Shown: positions 38,498-49,425 of the stretch, one piece after another
Layout of the letters: the number at the start of each line of letters is the position of its first letter
Position numbering within the stretch: position 1 is the first letter of the stretch
Source: Puffinus mauretanicus
Lineage: Eukaryota > Chordata > Aves > Procellariiformes > Procellariidae
Assembly (NCBI GenBank): GCA_023333565.1
Contig: JAJKFH010000102.1
Coordinates: 6,837,001 to 6,901,000, forward strand
Length of the DNA: 64,000 nt
Direction of reading: 5' to 3'
The notes under the pieces: generated by a model
What the model was told of the DNA's origin: nothing
The model's input: the letters and a program-made list of their open reading frames with translations, nothing else
The model's database searches: none
Made by a program: the position numbers and the translations under genes

Positions 38498-38757
38498 CCC
38501 GCTGTTTTGGCATGTGGCTACCTTTTCCCTTGCACACAACAGGGCTGTTTGATGGAGTTTGGAGCTGAGGAAACTTTGGGTTTGTTGCCAGGACGGTTCG
38601 CAGCACTTTGTGGAAAGCAAGAGCTAACAGTGAGACCGACAGAGTGAGTGACAAGTTGTTTACAGGTTTCCTTGAAGGGGCCTCTGCTATATTTCAATCT
38701 GTCAAAGTTGCTTTTCTTCCCTCAGAACAATGCCTGATTGTTGTGCGGGGTGGTGTG

Positions 38758-38847
38758 TTTTTTTTTTTTTTTTTTCCCCTCCCCAAAGAGAGAGAACGAG
38801 GGAGAGAGAAAGCGAGAGAGCGGAGAGGGAGGGGGGAGAGAAAGGAA
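38758..38847 (+). repeat. PolyT/polyC run followed by a polypurine run
   Basis: A pyrimidine run at 38758-38784 is followed at once by 60 or so bases that are almost all purine (38785-38847; GA and GGGA words, with a few single C's). The arrangement could fold back or form triplex structure. It sits in the promoter or leader, just before the small upstream ATG at 38847. Confidence 0.85.
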
Positions 38848-38936
38848 TGAAAATTCTTCGGAGCACAGATGCCTTTGGTAACATTTTTATGTGTCTAATC
38901 TTTTCTCCCCTATTTCAACTCCGAGAGAGTTGGTAA
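38847..38936 (+). other. Possible upstream open reading frame in the SOX5 leader
   Basis: ATG at 38847 opens 29 codons (MKILRSTDAFGNIFMCLIFS and nine more) ending in TAA at 38936, about 510 bases before the SOX5 ATG. If the leader includes this stretch it could reduce translation of SOX5. The transcription start is unknown, so its place in the mRNA is unproven. The context ggaATGa has a purine at -3. Confidence 0.3.
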
Positions 38937-39292
38937 CTGTTTCAATTTAATCAGTCTGCTCTTGTTTTATCTTCTTTCTCCACTGATCTTCCTCAGCGCA
39001 GGGGATTTGCTCCTGGTTTGCCGGTTTAGGTGGATTGTCGGGCTTTTTTTTTTTTTTCCTTCTCCCTCTCCTCCCCCCTATTCCCCCCCCCCGGATTTTT
39101 AGGACATTGAAGGAGTTGACTTTTCCCGTTTCGCGGCGGCGGGCGAGCAGAATTCAGAGGACAGGACAGGCACCCTGAGGTTGCCCAGCGCCCGGCAGCC
39201 GCTGCGGGGGGAGCTGGGCGAGCAGCCTGCTGCGAGGCGCGCTGCCCCTTTAAGAGACTGGTCAAGGAGTCCTAGCTCAGAGCGAGCGAGCC

Positions 39293-39353
39293 GGGAGGGA
39301 GGGAGGGAGCGGGAGGGAGGGAGGGAGGGAGAGGGAGAGAGAGAGAGAGAAAA
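39293..39353 (+). repeat. GGGA/GA polypurine repeat in the 5' UTR
   Basis: gggagggagg-type units followed by GAGA, interrupted by one C, about 100 bases before the SOX5 start codon. Length here is likely to vary between individuals. Confidence 0.85.
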
Positions 39354-39448
39354 TCAATCGGTTTAGAAGGTTTGGACTCACTTGACAGGTTCAGTTGGAG
39401 GCGACCATAGGTGGCTGCTGTGACAAAGGGAAATTGTGCTTTTCCAGC

Positions 39449-39486
39449 ATGCTAACTGACCCTGATTTACCTCAGGAGTTTGAAAG
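39449..39486 (+). CDS. SOX5: SOX5, first coding exon of the long isoform (partial gene)
   Basis: The ATG at 39449 opens the reading frame MLTDPDLPQEFE plus two bases (AG) of a split Arg codon, and the exon stops at a consensus gtgagt donor at 39487. These 13 residues are the N-terminus of the long SOX5 protein, which continues with MSSKRPAS in the next exon; the AG|G split fits that junction. SOX5 is a SoxD-family nuclear HMG-box transcription factor with a coiled-coil dimerisation region. It works with SOX6 and SOX9 in cartilage and also in neural and neural-crest development. None of those domains lies in this exon; they are encoded beyond the window. The start has a purine at -3 (gcATG). 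The bases just before it, tgcttttccag|c, also look like a splice acceptor, so the exon may be internal (acceptor use would start it at 39448) rather than continuous with the upstream 5' UTR. No frame damage is visible. Confidence 0.93.
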
Positions 39487-39492
39487 GTGAGT
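39487..39492 (+). other. SOX5: Splice donor of the first SOX5 coding exon
   Basis: The sequence GAAAG|gtgagt matches the vertebrate donor consensus and falls exactly where the known SOX5 reading frame is interrupted, in the Arg codon before the MSSK segment. It fixes the strand and the intron phase (two bases of the codon lie on the 5' side). Confidence 0.92.
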
Positions 39493-40330
39493 CGAGTTGT
39501 TGGGGCGGGGGGGCCGCTGCCTTTCGGGGGGGGGGTGTTCTCCCCCCCCCTTTTTTTTTGTTCCGTTTTGTGGTTTGTTTGTTGTTGTGTTTTTTTTTAA
39601 TGTTGGGAGCACGCGTGTTTGCGCGCGTGTGCGCGGCTGGGCTGCCCGCGGTGCAGGCTCGCACACAGGCACACGGGGACGGGCGCGCAACTCCGGCGCT
39701 TGGGGGCAGGCCGGGGGGATGCTCCCTCCGGTGGCCCCCCCCCCCCCCCACGAGCGTTACCTTGGCTATTCAAACGGCGTGTCAGTTAGCCGGGCGTGGG
39801 GTGGGGGCGGGGCGGGGCGGGGGAGCCCCTCGCCCGCGGCGGGCGCCGCCGAGCCCCTCGGCCGGCCGCCCCGGCGGTGCGCCCGCGGCGCGCAGCTTTG
39901 TTCCGCTGCCTCGGAGGCTGCCGTGCCCTCCTCCAGCCCACCCTCCCCTGCCCGAGCCGGCCCGCCGAGGCACACCGAGCGAGGTGCCTTCCTCGGCGGC
40001 ACCTCCCCGCCCCTGCCCGGGGACTCCCCGGGCGACAGAGGATGCCCGGTGGCGGGCGAGGCGGGGGTTCAACTTGCAACCTCACCCTCCCGTCAAAGTT
40101 GGGAAGGCGCTCCGCCGAGCACATGACCCTTTGTTGATCCAGCAGGAGCGATTATTTTTAGGCAAGTTAGCATCCCGGCCCTCCGTCAGAAGAACATCCT
40201 TCTGCCTGAGGAGGGCGAGGGGGGGGGGAAAGTGAAACTCTTGCCTCCAAGTTTTGGCCGTCGCCTCTCGCGCGGAGTGTCAAGAGCGGGGTTTGGGTAT
40301 GACGTAGACGCGCCCGTCTCCCCCTGCCCG
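39493..40330 (+). promoter_or_regulatory. SOX5: Downstream part of the SOX5 CpG island, in the first intron segment
   Basis: CpG-rich sequence continues for about 840 bp past the donor, with GC-box-like runs (for example gggcggggcggggcggggg near 39804-39822), long C and G homopolymers (39726-39750) and many CpGs to about 40330. After that the sequence returns to the AT-leaning background. Long frames here on both strands are by-products of GC richness, not genes. A CpG island that spans the first coding exon and the start of the intron is typical of developmental regulators. Confidence 0.7.
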
Positions 40331-43300
40331 AAGCAGGAGCCTTCCCTGCCTGGAATGAAGTTTTTGCTGTCACTGGCGACGGCTTGTGACCTCTGAGAGT
40401 TTAGTCCTTATTTCATATGATCTGGCGCTCCTAAGAGGTTTTGAAGTGTTTTCTCAGGCGCTTGTACACACGTCCATTGATGATCCGGCATCTCTTCCCT
40501 CCGGCTTCATCTTTAAAGGTTATTAATAGTCCCTTGTGTGGCTGCAGTAAACAATCCAAACTTTCATTTCTAAGCGGTAAATAAAAGAACGCCAGGATGC
40601 GTGTTACTTAGGTTTTTCTCATCTTCGTGAAAGCTACCTCCTGTATAAACATTTGGTTGTATCTGGCTATGCAATACAAGCTAGGTGCTAGACCAGCTGG
40701 TTAAAAATATGCTAAGTCAAGCTGTTCATCGTTCAAACCTACTGAATTTGATAGTAAAGGCATAGAAAAGAAGGCAAGATAAAAACATTTTAAGTGGGCT
40801 GAGGAACACGCATGCAGAGAAAGGACAGGAAAGAACACTTGAATTAAAAGATCGGCGAAAAATAAAATTGGGAAACGCAGAAAAGAACTATTTTAACGCT
40901 TTCAATCCTCGTTCTGCAACTAGAACACTCCCTTACTAGAAAGTGGAATTGGCATGGTTGCACTGCTCCAAGGTCGTCTTTAATACAATTAATTTTCCAG
41001 ACTGACTTGGAATACTTGGCGTTTTTCTTTGGTTTGTTATCATTACAATAATAGAACAAAATTGGTTTTGTTCACATGCATTGTATTAACTTAGTTCAAC
41101 TACCTGAGGAAACGGTTACTGTTTCTGGTGTCGAATCTGATCTAGCATCACAATCATGCATTTGCCTTGTTCATACAATTAATAGATTCAAGTATTTCAT
41201 ATGCTTCACTAAGATTATACATAGAAATTTATAAGCAAACGATTTCGATTATTCTTTGAACTTTGTGATCAACAGAATACTTGTAAACTCTGTGAAGCAG
41301 AATGAAGTCCTTTCATTTTCCTGTTAGGGAGTTTTTTTTTTAATGTGAAGTCTCTCTGCATTCTAAATATATATTTATATAAATTTTATATATAAACAAT
41401 TTTAGACAAAACATACTCCTTAGAAATAGAAAGAGCTTCTCTACTTTTCCCCAACCCCCCACCCCTTAGGCATACGTTTCATTTTCAGAGATCCCAGCTT
41501 TGCTCTTGTAAACATCCTAGTTAAATAATCAATACGCTGCTCTCCTTCTGCTATGCAGATAATAGCAAGCAGTAGAAATGGGAAGCAATAAAAACGAACC
41601 TCGGGACATATAATTTTTTTTTTTTTCCCCCAATTTTCCCTCTGCAGTTGAAATTGGTAATACAAACCAATATCTCTGTTAATCATTACCATTTGTTTAC
41701 ATTGTGTGTGTTTGACTATAGTTACACACACATACACAGAGTAGATACTGTCCATGTAATATATGTGTGTTTATCAGAAAACAGCCATGAGGACACACTT
41801 TCTCTTACATAGAGATGCCCAGACCCTCAGACAGACGCAGGCTCACAGAGTTCACGTGTGTATATATGCACGATGCACAGATGATTGTTTTTTTAGCATT
41901 TATGGCAGGTTATTTTCTCAGATTCTCAGTAAACACGGTTCTTGGAGCACATTTCTGCAGTCGCTGGGTTCCAGCATGTCGTATCTGCGTGACCGACTTC
42001 AGATTTGTTATTACTATCCACCTCCCACTATTCCCTTTTAAACTTGAATAGCAATTACAAGGAGGTAAAGATTTATCAAGCGAAGTTGTTTGCAATTCAG
42101 ATCTCAGAGCGTCTGTATATATCTCAGGAGGTTATTCTTCTCTCCCTGTCGTCTTTCCCATGACGTTTCAGTGTATCCCGGTAAACTGCAAACAGTTCAG
42201 AAACTTTCAGTCACCCCAACTGAAGGGATCTGAATCAAGAGGACTTCTCTTGTGTGTCTGTGGCCATTATCAGGGGGCATTTGCGATACACACTTGGAAT
42301 GAAAATGATCCTCAGTGTCAGACGAATAAACATTCATTAATTCATTCAGCATCACTAGTAAATTGCAGTAGGTTTTGTGAATTAGCATGTATAATTAATT
42401 ACCATACCAAAAACGTGAGGGTTTTCGTCCTTTCCTGAGAAGTTACTTGCATGTCTTTATTTCTGTTTGTGGCGGTTCAGCTGCTTGATTGAGAGGAGCA
42501 TCAGAATGCGTTCGCTGAGGGGGATGATGTTTACAGAAACGTTGTAGGAAGAAATTGTAACTGGAATCTGCTCCGTTTGTTACACAGGGAAAGGATAACT
42601 TCTGGGATGTACTTTGTGATGTACCTGTGGCCCTCTGAATTGGCTTTAAACGTCTCAAAAAGAATAACTCTCTTGTTGTTTGGGTTTTCTTTTTTTTTTT
42701 TTTTTTTTTAAAGATGGGTCATTATATTTAAATAGAACAAGTATGGCCAATAGAAAGGAAGTTTACTTCATTGAGGAAAAGGTAGAGATAATGCGGCCAG
42801 AACCATCGTGGACAGCTGTGAAATTCACAGAAGCATAAAATCTCAGAAATGCCCAACATAAAGTTTTAATGTCTTAATAAAATCTGATAAATGAAAAATA
42901 GATAAAGTGACTGCTTAACAATGTCCCTAGTGTATGGAATGTTCTTAAACCCAAATTAATTACTGCATATTTACATTTCTCTGTAGACTGAGAGAGAGGC
43001 TATGCTAGGCATCCGGGCAGAGTGACATCCTTTCTCTTTCTCTTTTTCATTCTCTTCTTTTTTCTTTTTCTTTTTTCTTTTTTTTTCTTTTTAACATGCC
43101 AATTCAAGGTAAAGAGGTATGCAGCGTTTGTGGAAGAAAGAAGGATGGGTTAGTGCTTCCTTAGGAAAAAAGGAAGAGCTAGAAAAGACAAAAGGCGTGG
43201 ATGGGAGCATGGGGATCGGGGACAGTAGAACAAGTTTAACATTTACAGTCACCAGTTCTGTGCACTCAAAACGTTCTCTGTGCTAGTGACTAGCTTGTAG

Positions 43301-45109
43301 AAAGGAAAGGCTCAACGATGTAAAGCAAGCCTCTGCTGGGAGGAAAAAAGTATACTTAGCTGCTTCACTGCTGCACTGCACGAGTCATTTCAGACTCCCA
43401 CTGAATTTATTTTGGGGTTGTACCAACACTGTCAAATGGAGAAATCATTTTCCTAAAAGGAAACTTTGCGTATTCCTAAGTGCTTTTCTTAGCTAAAGTT
43501 ACCCTAAAAGCTTTCTTCTTCTGCTGCGTTTGCTGAGAATTTTAGAGAAAGAATAATACCTTTCTATTAACCGGCTTGCTCAGAATGACGTCCCACTCTC
43601 CTAAAATCTACCTGTAGAAGTAAGAGTTGATTATTCCTTCATTTAAAAGAAAACAATGAGGTTTCTTTAATATCGGGCTGAATAGCTTTTACCTTCCGCT
43701 GAGATGTTTCGAGAAAAGGACTTTATTGCTTACGTTTGTGGGTCTAGGGGTCTGGGATCTGAAGAATAAATACAGTGCAAGTTAAAAGTTTCAGATAGTG
43801 GTTTTTCGCAGTGATGAGAATTAACACGATTTTATTTCTCTGAGATAAGGCTGAAGGAATCAATGCGTTTGTAGACTACTCATTAATGTCCTGCGTGCGC
43901 TAATTTTGTTTGTTGTGCTTATGCTTAGCGAGGAAGAAGTTGACTGTTACAGATTGGGGATTTTAATGAACATCTCAATAATTTACCAGTTGCTGAAATT
44001 GTGAACTAGATTTGGAAGGCAAAAGCCCAAATGAGAGAGCTGATGAGTGACACACCAGCCTGCACAATTCGACTGTTGTATTCATTGCATTTGAATCAAA
44101 TCGGGAGTTTGGCATTACTAATTCTGGGTGGCTGGCTCATCATATGCATTCAAGGAGTTAATTAAAACACACACAAACACATACACACACTCTCCCACCA
44201 AGCATCTTGCGATGTTTATGTGCATAGTGTGTTTGATTGGTACCTTTAGATAAGAGAGGAATTGTTTTTCCTTCTCTTGCTGTCCAGAGATCTTAAATAT
44301 ATAACTAGTTTACAAAATATTTACTACTTCTCAGGGAGCTTTTAACGAGCGTTTATAGCTTTATCATTTAGGAGGCATACAGTATCTGATTGAGTTACTT
44401 AAATGTGAAGCTCCCTGATAGGATAGGCATACGTGTCTGTGTAATGTGATATATCTGTAGCTGTATAAAATACACTTTTACAATATTTATACAGGAAAAA
44501 GAGTATCTCCTCCCAAGGCAGATTTATAGTTTCTTTGCATGCTTTTCATACTATACTTAAAAAAAATCTCTTAACGTTGAATAGGATACCTGCATGTTTG
44601 TGTGTCAGATACCTCTGCCTTCACAACCCTTGCAGAAGTCAGTTTGACATCCTCTTGGCTTTCTATTTTTTTTTATTAATTTCTTGCTCAGGCCTGGTTG
44701 TAGCATAATTAACTTGTAAGTGGAGGGGGAAAAACATGTTGTCATGTTGTACCTATGGAAGTATGCAATGCCTGTGAATTCTGCTACTGTAGTCAAGAGA
44801 AAAGAAGCATACAAAGCAATTAATCAATAGCTGTACGTCTTTGCTGATGGCAAGGAGTTTGTTTAACAAGTAGCATCCTTAGAAGCAAAGCGCTTTTCCC
44901 TTTTAAAGTATCTGTGGATTTTTATCTAACTTGGAAAATGTGTGAAGTCTCATGTACTTCCTATGAAAGGTAAAATTATGTTGTATTTAAGTATGTTAAA
45001 AGCTGTGCTGCAAATTAAGCAAATTTGCGTCATGTTATTGTATTACCTAAACGAGAACTTACTTCTCGAACTTTTGAAACGGGTTGCGTTTTCCTTTTGA
45101 GCTTTCGGC
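40331..45109. other. SOX5 intron sequence, no gene recognised
   Basis: AT-leaning non-coding DNA. It holds short simple tracts: polyT at about 42688-42709, a pyrimidine-rich run at 43029-43092 and an AC run near 44165-44190. I see no coding exon or repeat family I can name. The stretch around 44030-44170 has a dense set of homeodomain-like ATTA/TAAT and ATGCAT-like words and could be a regulatory element, but this is unproven. Confidence 0.5.
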
Positions 45110-45560
45110 TTAGGGCAGCGGGCGAGGGTGAGCAATTGCGCGCGCTGTACCTGACGGGGATTTACGGCGTTTGTACCTTTCACATCTCCTCCCGCAGACC
45201 CCCTGGCAAAACCCCGCCGCCGTCAGCGGCCGTAAAGTTTTCACCCACGCCTTTGCTGAGGGTTATGATGCTAGCCTGCGGTCTGCCACGCGTCCCACCT
45301 CTCCCACAGCCTACCGAGGGGCTGACTTGGTCCAAGTGGCTTGCGCCTCGCTTGGGGCCGGGGCCGGGCTCAGCCTGCGGCCAGTGGCCGCCAGGGGGGC
45401 CGCGGGGAGCCCCGCGCGCCGCAGCCTCCGCTCGAGAGACGCCGCTTGTCACCTCCGCGCCGAGCCCAGCCTTTGCCAGCCTGAGAAGCCAGGAATCTCT
45501 AAAAGTTGTTCCCGAGCCCACATGTCCTTGTGACAGTGTGAAGTTCTGCGCACGGTAGTT
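45110..45560. promoter_or_regulatory. Intronic CpG island, candidate alternative promoter
   Basis: A compact block of about 450 bp is much richer in G+C and in CpG than the flanks, with CpG clusters such as ttgcgcgcgctg near 45136-45147 and gagccccgcgcgccgcagcc near 45408-45427. It begins and ends sharply inside AT-rich intron, about 5.6 kb downstream of the first SOX5 coding exon. No repeat family is recognisable. Unmethylated intronic CpG islands often mark alternative promoters or enhancers. The exon-like segment at 46831 lies 1.3 kb further on the + strand, which would suit a downstream promoter. The frames crossing the block on both strands are attributed to GC richness. Confidence 0.55.
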
Positions 45561-46750
45561 GTTGGGAGAGATCACATTTAGACAAGATTTTGGAAGAATT
45601 TTGGTGAGCGCTGCTTGCAGGGGCCATGCTACTTGAAAAGAATGTAAGGAGTGAATGGAAATTGTGAGATGTGCAGTGGTAATTCAGAGAAGCTGTCTAT
45701 CTTTTTTTAGGATGGACGCAATTTTTTATTTTTTAAACAGAAAAAGAAAGAAGGAAAGTTGAAAGACACGGGTTGCTAGAAGGATTAGATGTTTATATGA
45801 AGTTCAGGAGTGTTAGAGGTGCTGCCCATGGTATTGGGGGGGGTTGGTTGGTTGTTTGGTTTGGTTTGAAAGAATTTGCAAACATTTTCCTACCCCCTAT
45901 TTTTGATCTGGCATGACAATTCTCTTCAACTTGTACTTTTGTCACCTCGTTTAAGAAAAAAAAAAGATTTCAACACGGTGATATTATTTTTGACCTTTAG
46001 AACTCTGGAGTTGAAGTGAAGATGAGAAAAAGCTTGGGGCTGGTTTTGAAAGTTTGAAATGGCTTTGACCTTGTTTCCCTTAAAAGTATTGTGGGATTGA
46101 TCAGGTAACATTTCTCAATTCTCAAATTGTAATTATATTTGCTGTTTTTAAAATTTATGTTTGGTATTCCAGATTTCCTTTTTATACTTTTTTTTTTGAA
46201 AGATCAAGTATGGAAATTCATATCGGCAACTGCTCTTTGAGATCTATAATAATTTTATTTTATTTTGTTTTACCATATACTTCTGCTTTTGTGTTTTCTC
46301 AAGTTCATATAGACTGTCTTCATTGTGTTTTGTTATTTTCTTAGGATGTGGGTGTCTGCGTGCTATTTGATCTAAATATATCATAAAATGTTACCTTAGT
46401 GCTAATTTTTCTTTGTGGTTGTATTATAGTCTTATGACTATGTATTTGTTTCTGTCTTACTAATCTTAACATAATTCTATTACTTTTGGGGGCAAAAATA
46501 TAAGCAGAATGAATAGAAATTTAATTTCCTTGTCTGAATAATCAGAGTTCTTTTAAGTGGTGAGGAACTCTGCGTGTGTGGGGGTATGTGCTATTCTTGC
46601 ATAGTTAAGACCATTGTCTACATCTAATGTTCTTCATGAACCTTTGTAGCTCTAGAGAAAAAAAGACATAGGAATGTAGTTTATGTAAAGAGAAATCCAT
46701 ACAGTTTGTCATCCTCTTGGTTTCTTTGGTGCTGAGCTTGTCATTTTCTT

Positions 46751-46783
<33 letters not shown>

Positions 46784-46830
46784 ATGTGAGAGTGAAAAAA
46801 TGCCCCATGTTTCATTCATTCATCTCGCAG
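45561..46830. other. SOX5 intron between the CpG island and the exon-like segment
   Basis: AT-rich. A 27-base polyT run at 46753-46779 lies 50 bases before the exon-like segment. No other feature supported. Confidence 0.5.
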
Positions 46831-46915
46831 GTTGGGCATGGGCAAAGATAATGTATCTGACAGTGAGCTGGAGGTACTTGCCATTGCCAACTCAACAGAT
46901 AGCATGAGACCAAGA
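46831..46915 (+). other. Candidate 85-nt exon with good splice sites
   Basis: The segment is bounded by a convincing acceptor (catctcgcag, with pyrimidine-rich stretches including a 27-base polyT run ending at 46779) and a consensus donor gtaagg at 46916. One frame is open throughout and contains ATG GGC AAA, reading GMGKDNVSDSELEVLAIANS and eight more residues, of protein-like composition. Spliced from the SOX5 exon at 39486 it would stay open, adding one base to complete the split codon and then 28 codons, but it would end in phase 0. That does not fit the usual start of the following MSSK exon, so it would probably act as a leader exon with restart at the MSSK methionine. I do not recognise the peptide. 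It could be an alternative SOX5 5' exon, an exon of another transcript, or chance. Confidence 0.35.
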
Positions 46916-48349
46916 GTAAGGAAAATGTTAGTGGTTCCGAACAATTTTTAATTTTGTTATTCCTTTTTTACCATAGTTACGTGAAAAGATTTCACCAAGC
47001 TTTTTTGGCCAATTAAAACAGTGAGCCTAAAAAAATCTCAAGAGTATGTGTACCCATACGTACAGACGCATTCATATTTCTTCTCTATAGTTTGGTATGT
47101 CCATTTACTGGGTTGCGTTACCTTCAGTTTGTTGGGAATCCTAAAGAGACTACGCTTTCATAGAGTGCGACGTGACTAAAATTCATCACAGTCGGAAAGA
47201 CCAAAGTGCATCTCTGCACGCAATTTTTATAATTTTGAGGTATAATTTTGAGATATTCCTTGTTTCAAGAGAGAGAATGTTTAACGAAGGGCATGCGGTG
47301 TCCTCTCACCTTTTGGGGTGGCCTGCCTGAGTTAGGGTTGAGGCAGAGCTTTGTGCCGGGAGGGAGTATGGGCTTACCGTAGTGCTGCCTGGGCTGTATT
47401 GTAGAGAAGTCTTCTGTTTTCAGAGAAATTCCCTTAGCGGACTCATTACATTCACTTTGTAAAACAAGATTGAAAACATTTTCTCCAAAGGTTTAGTCAA
47501 GTTTCTATTCATAGGGTTTTCTCCCTAAATTTCAATGCTGTGGCCTCACTGGGGCAGAGGCTTTTTTGGATAGAAATGAGATGTGTGGGAAGGTGATGGT
47601 TGGTAAGGGCGGAGGGAAGGATGTTCTTACCCGTTTGGTATGTCTATTAACAAACTGGGTCATTTTGTTGTGTTGTATTTACATGACTTGTTCCTGCGCT
47701 GGTGTGAAATGTGAATCACCAAAACATGATGATTATTTAAAAAAAAAAATAGGCTAAATGAAACAAAACTGAAATAGAACTTGAAAGGCTAAATGAAATC
47801 AAATGAAAACAGAACATGCAACATTATTCTTTTGGTACAGTTTCCTTCTGCAGTTGCTGAGTAAAGCCAAATAGGTTTCTCTTCCATGTCTGTTAAAAAT
47901 ATCCAGGCTTTTGAGTTTGAAAATCACAGGGACATAGAAAATAAGCTCTCTTCTCAGGTTCAGCCTTTGGTTCGTCTTTTGCTCGTGGTTTTGGAGATTT
48001 AAGGAGATATTTATGGGCAGTGTGTTGTAAAGGCGGCTATTGAGTCTCATCTTTTCAAAACCGTATGAACATCGAGTTGATTCTGGTTTTGCAACTGAGA
48101 TTAGAATTTGGCAGAATTTCGCAGTGGAAGGCTCTCATCCTTTGCGTATGTTTTGTAAGTTCTCCTCACTTTTGCTGTTCTTGCCTAAACTCAAAACTAA
48201 TTGTGTGACTCAGGAAACTGTATTAGGCTGTGGTGTTTGCATGAAATACCATGCAAAGCATAGGAAAAATACTGTGCCACTCTCAAGTATGCCATGCATC
48301 TCTTTTATAGATAATCTGCATGTGTATTAGTGTCATTGATTTAGTGTGT
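46916..48349. other. SOX5 intron, nothing recognised
   Basis: Only a short internal duplication is seen (ggctaaatgaaa near 47752 and again near 47788). No gene or named repeat. Confidence 0.5.
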
Positions 48350-48530
48350 TTTTGTAGAGCGCAAGCATCCTGAATCAGGACCCCATTATGCTCGTCACTG
48401 TACAAACATAAAAAAGAAGGTTTCTTTCCATTCCACAGAGCAGCCTTTGTGCTTAGAGCTTAGAGTAATATCAATGTGTCTTTGTATGGGGAAAATTCAG
48501 AAACGGAGAGTAGGTAAGAGATCCCTAGCA
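48350..48530 (+). repeat. Old amniote interspersed repeat fragment
   Basis: ccccattatgctcgtcactg followed by tacaaacataaaaaagaagg is the same ancient repeat type as at 36100, here with the cactgtacaaaca block better kept. Family name uncertain. Confidence 0.55.
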
Positions 48531-48769
48531 TGGTTCATGAATGAGATTTCAGTCCTGAAGCCATGCTTTAGAATTTAGAAATTGAGCAATATATGTGCAT
48601 TCTCTCTCTGTATGCTTTCTAAACATATGTATGTAGAAGTTGCTTTACTGTTAGAAATACTGATAATATAAATAATAGATTCATACTTCCTATAAAGTCT
48701 TTTGATTAGGAATTCAGAGCATTTAGAAAGCATTAATATACAAATCATGAAGACTGCTGTGCTCTTTAG

Positions 48770-48930
48770 ATTGAGAAGCAAGATTAGCCTCAACCTATAG
48801 ATGAGAAAACTGAGGGATGGTGTCACGAAATCATTTGCATGGGTGGGTATAAAAAGTAGAGATACTGACTGCTAGTCCTGTTTTTTAACCTCAAGACCCT
48901 CCTTTTCCTTCTTGAGATCCAAAGAATTGC
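48770..48930 (-). repeat. MIR-like SINE fragment
   Basis: cctatagatgagaaaactga, gggatggtgtcacgaaatca and ctgctagtcctgttttttaa follow the reverse complement of MIR in order. Confidence 0.65.
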
Positions 48931-49334
48931 AAAGTACAGACTTCTGTCTGTCCAATTACAATTTCTAAAGGTCTCATTCTAGCAAGATGAACTATAATAT
49001 TCAAGTTACTTAAATATGTAAAATAGGGACTTTGGAGTACAATTAATAATACAAAGTACAGAAATCTTTACAGCTCCAGCCTCATCAGTTAGGGCTGGGA
49101 GGGAATACTGTCTGTAGCCCCTCCAATTATCTGAGCGTGCTTCTAAACTCCCTACCTGGAGGCAAGTTGCGAGAAGCGGAGTTAGGAAGCAGCACCCGCA
49201 GTGTTTAAGCAGTAAATTGAGAGGTAGTGTGTGTTACCAACAGTCAGGTAAAGGTTTCATCCTGGAGAACAATTAACATCTTCAGCCGTATATACAAGAG
49301 CTGTCATATGTTTTATAACCTAAGGACCAGGCAC

Positions 49335-49425
49335 TAGGGGAGTCCAGGAAAAAATTCTTCACACGGAGAGTATTAATGTGAGGAACAGACTCTACTGAAA
49401 GCAGCCACAGTGAGCAAACCAACTA
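49335..49425 (+). mobile_element. Short CR1/L3-type LINE fragment
   Basis: ggaaaaaattcttcacacgg, then agagtattaatgtgaggaac and agactctactgaaagc match the 3' region of CR1/L3 elements ('ttcttcacac..agagt..tggaacagactcc'). Confidence 0.55.

Larger units (their letters stand above)
37920..39448 (+). promoter_or_regulatory. SOX5: SOX5 promoter and 5' UTR region (CpG island, upstream part)
   Basis: CpG-dense sequence begins near 37920, is strongest at 37925-38330, falls off through an AT-richer stretch at about 38430-39110, and resumes from about 39120. It directly precedes the SOX5 start codon on the same strand, so a promoter plus 5' UTR is the natural reading. I see no TATA box placed to define one start site; a GC-rich, dispersed promoter is more likely. 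The segment also contains a GT repeat, a polyT run followed by polypurine, and GGGA repeats, listed separately. The transcription start cannot be fixed from sequence alone. A start upstream of 38847 would put a 29-codon upstream reading frame in the leader. Confidence 0.7.

Noticed and set aside
39480..40235. Frames of up to 251 codons across the SOX5 exon boundary and the CpG island
   Set aside because: GC-rich sequence lacks stop codons in all frames. The real coding frame ends at the donor at 39487, and these peptides are Pro/Arg/Gly/Ala-rich artefacts.
45025..45575. 177- and 131-codon frames over the intronic CpG island
   Set aside because: Present on both strands in several frames with no family signature; explained by G+C content.
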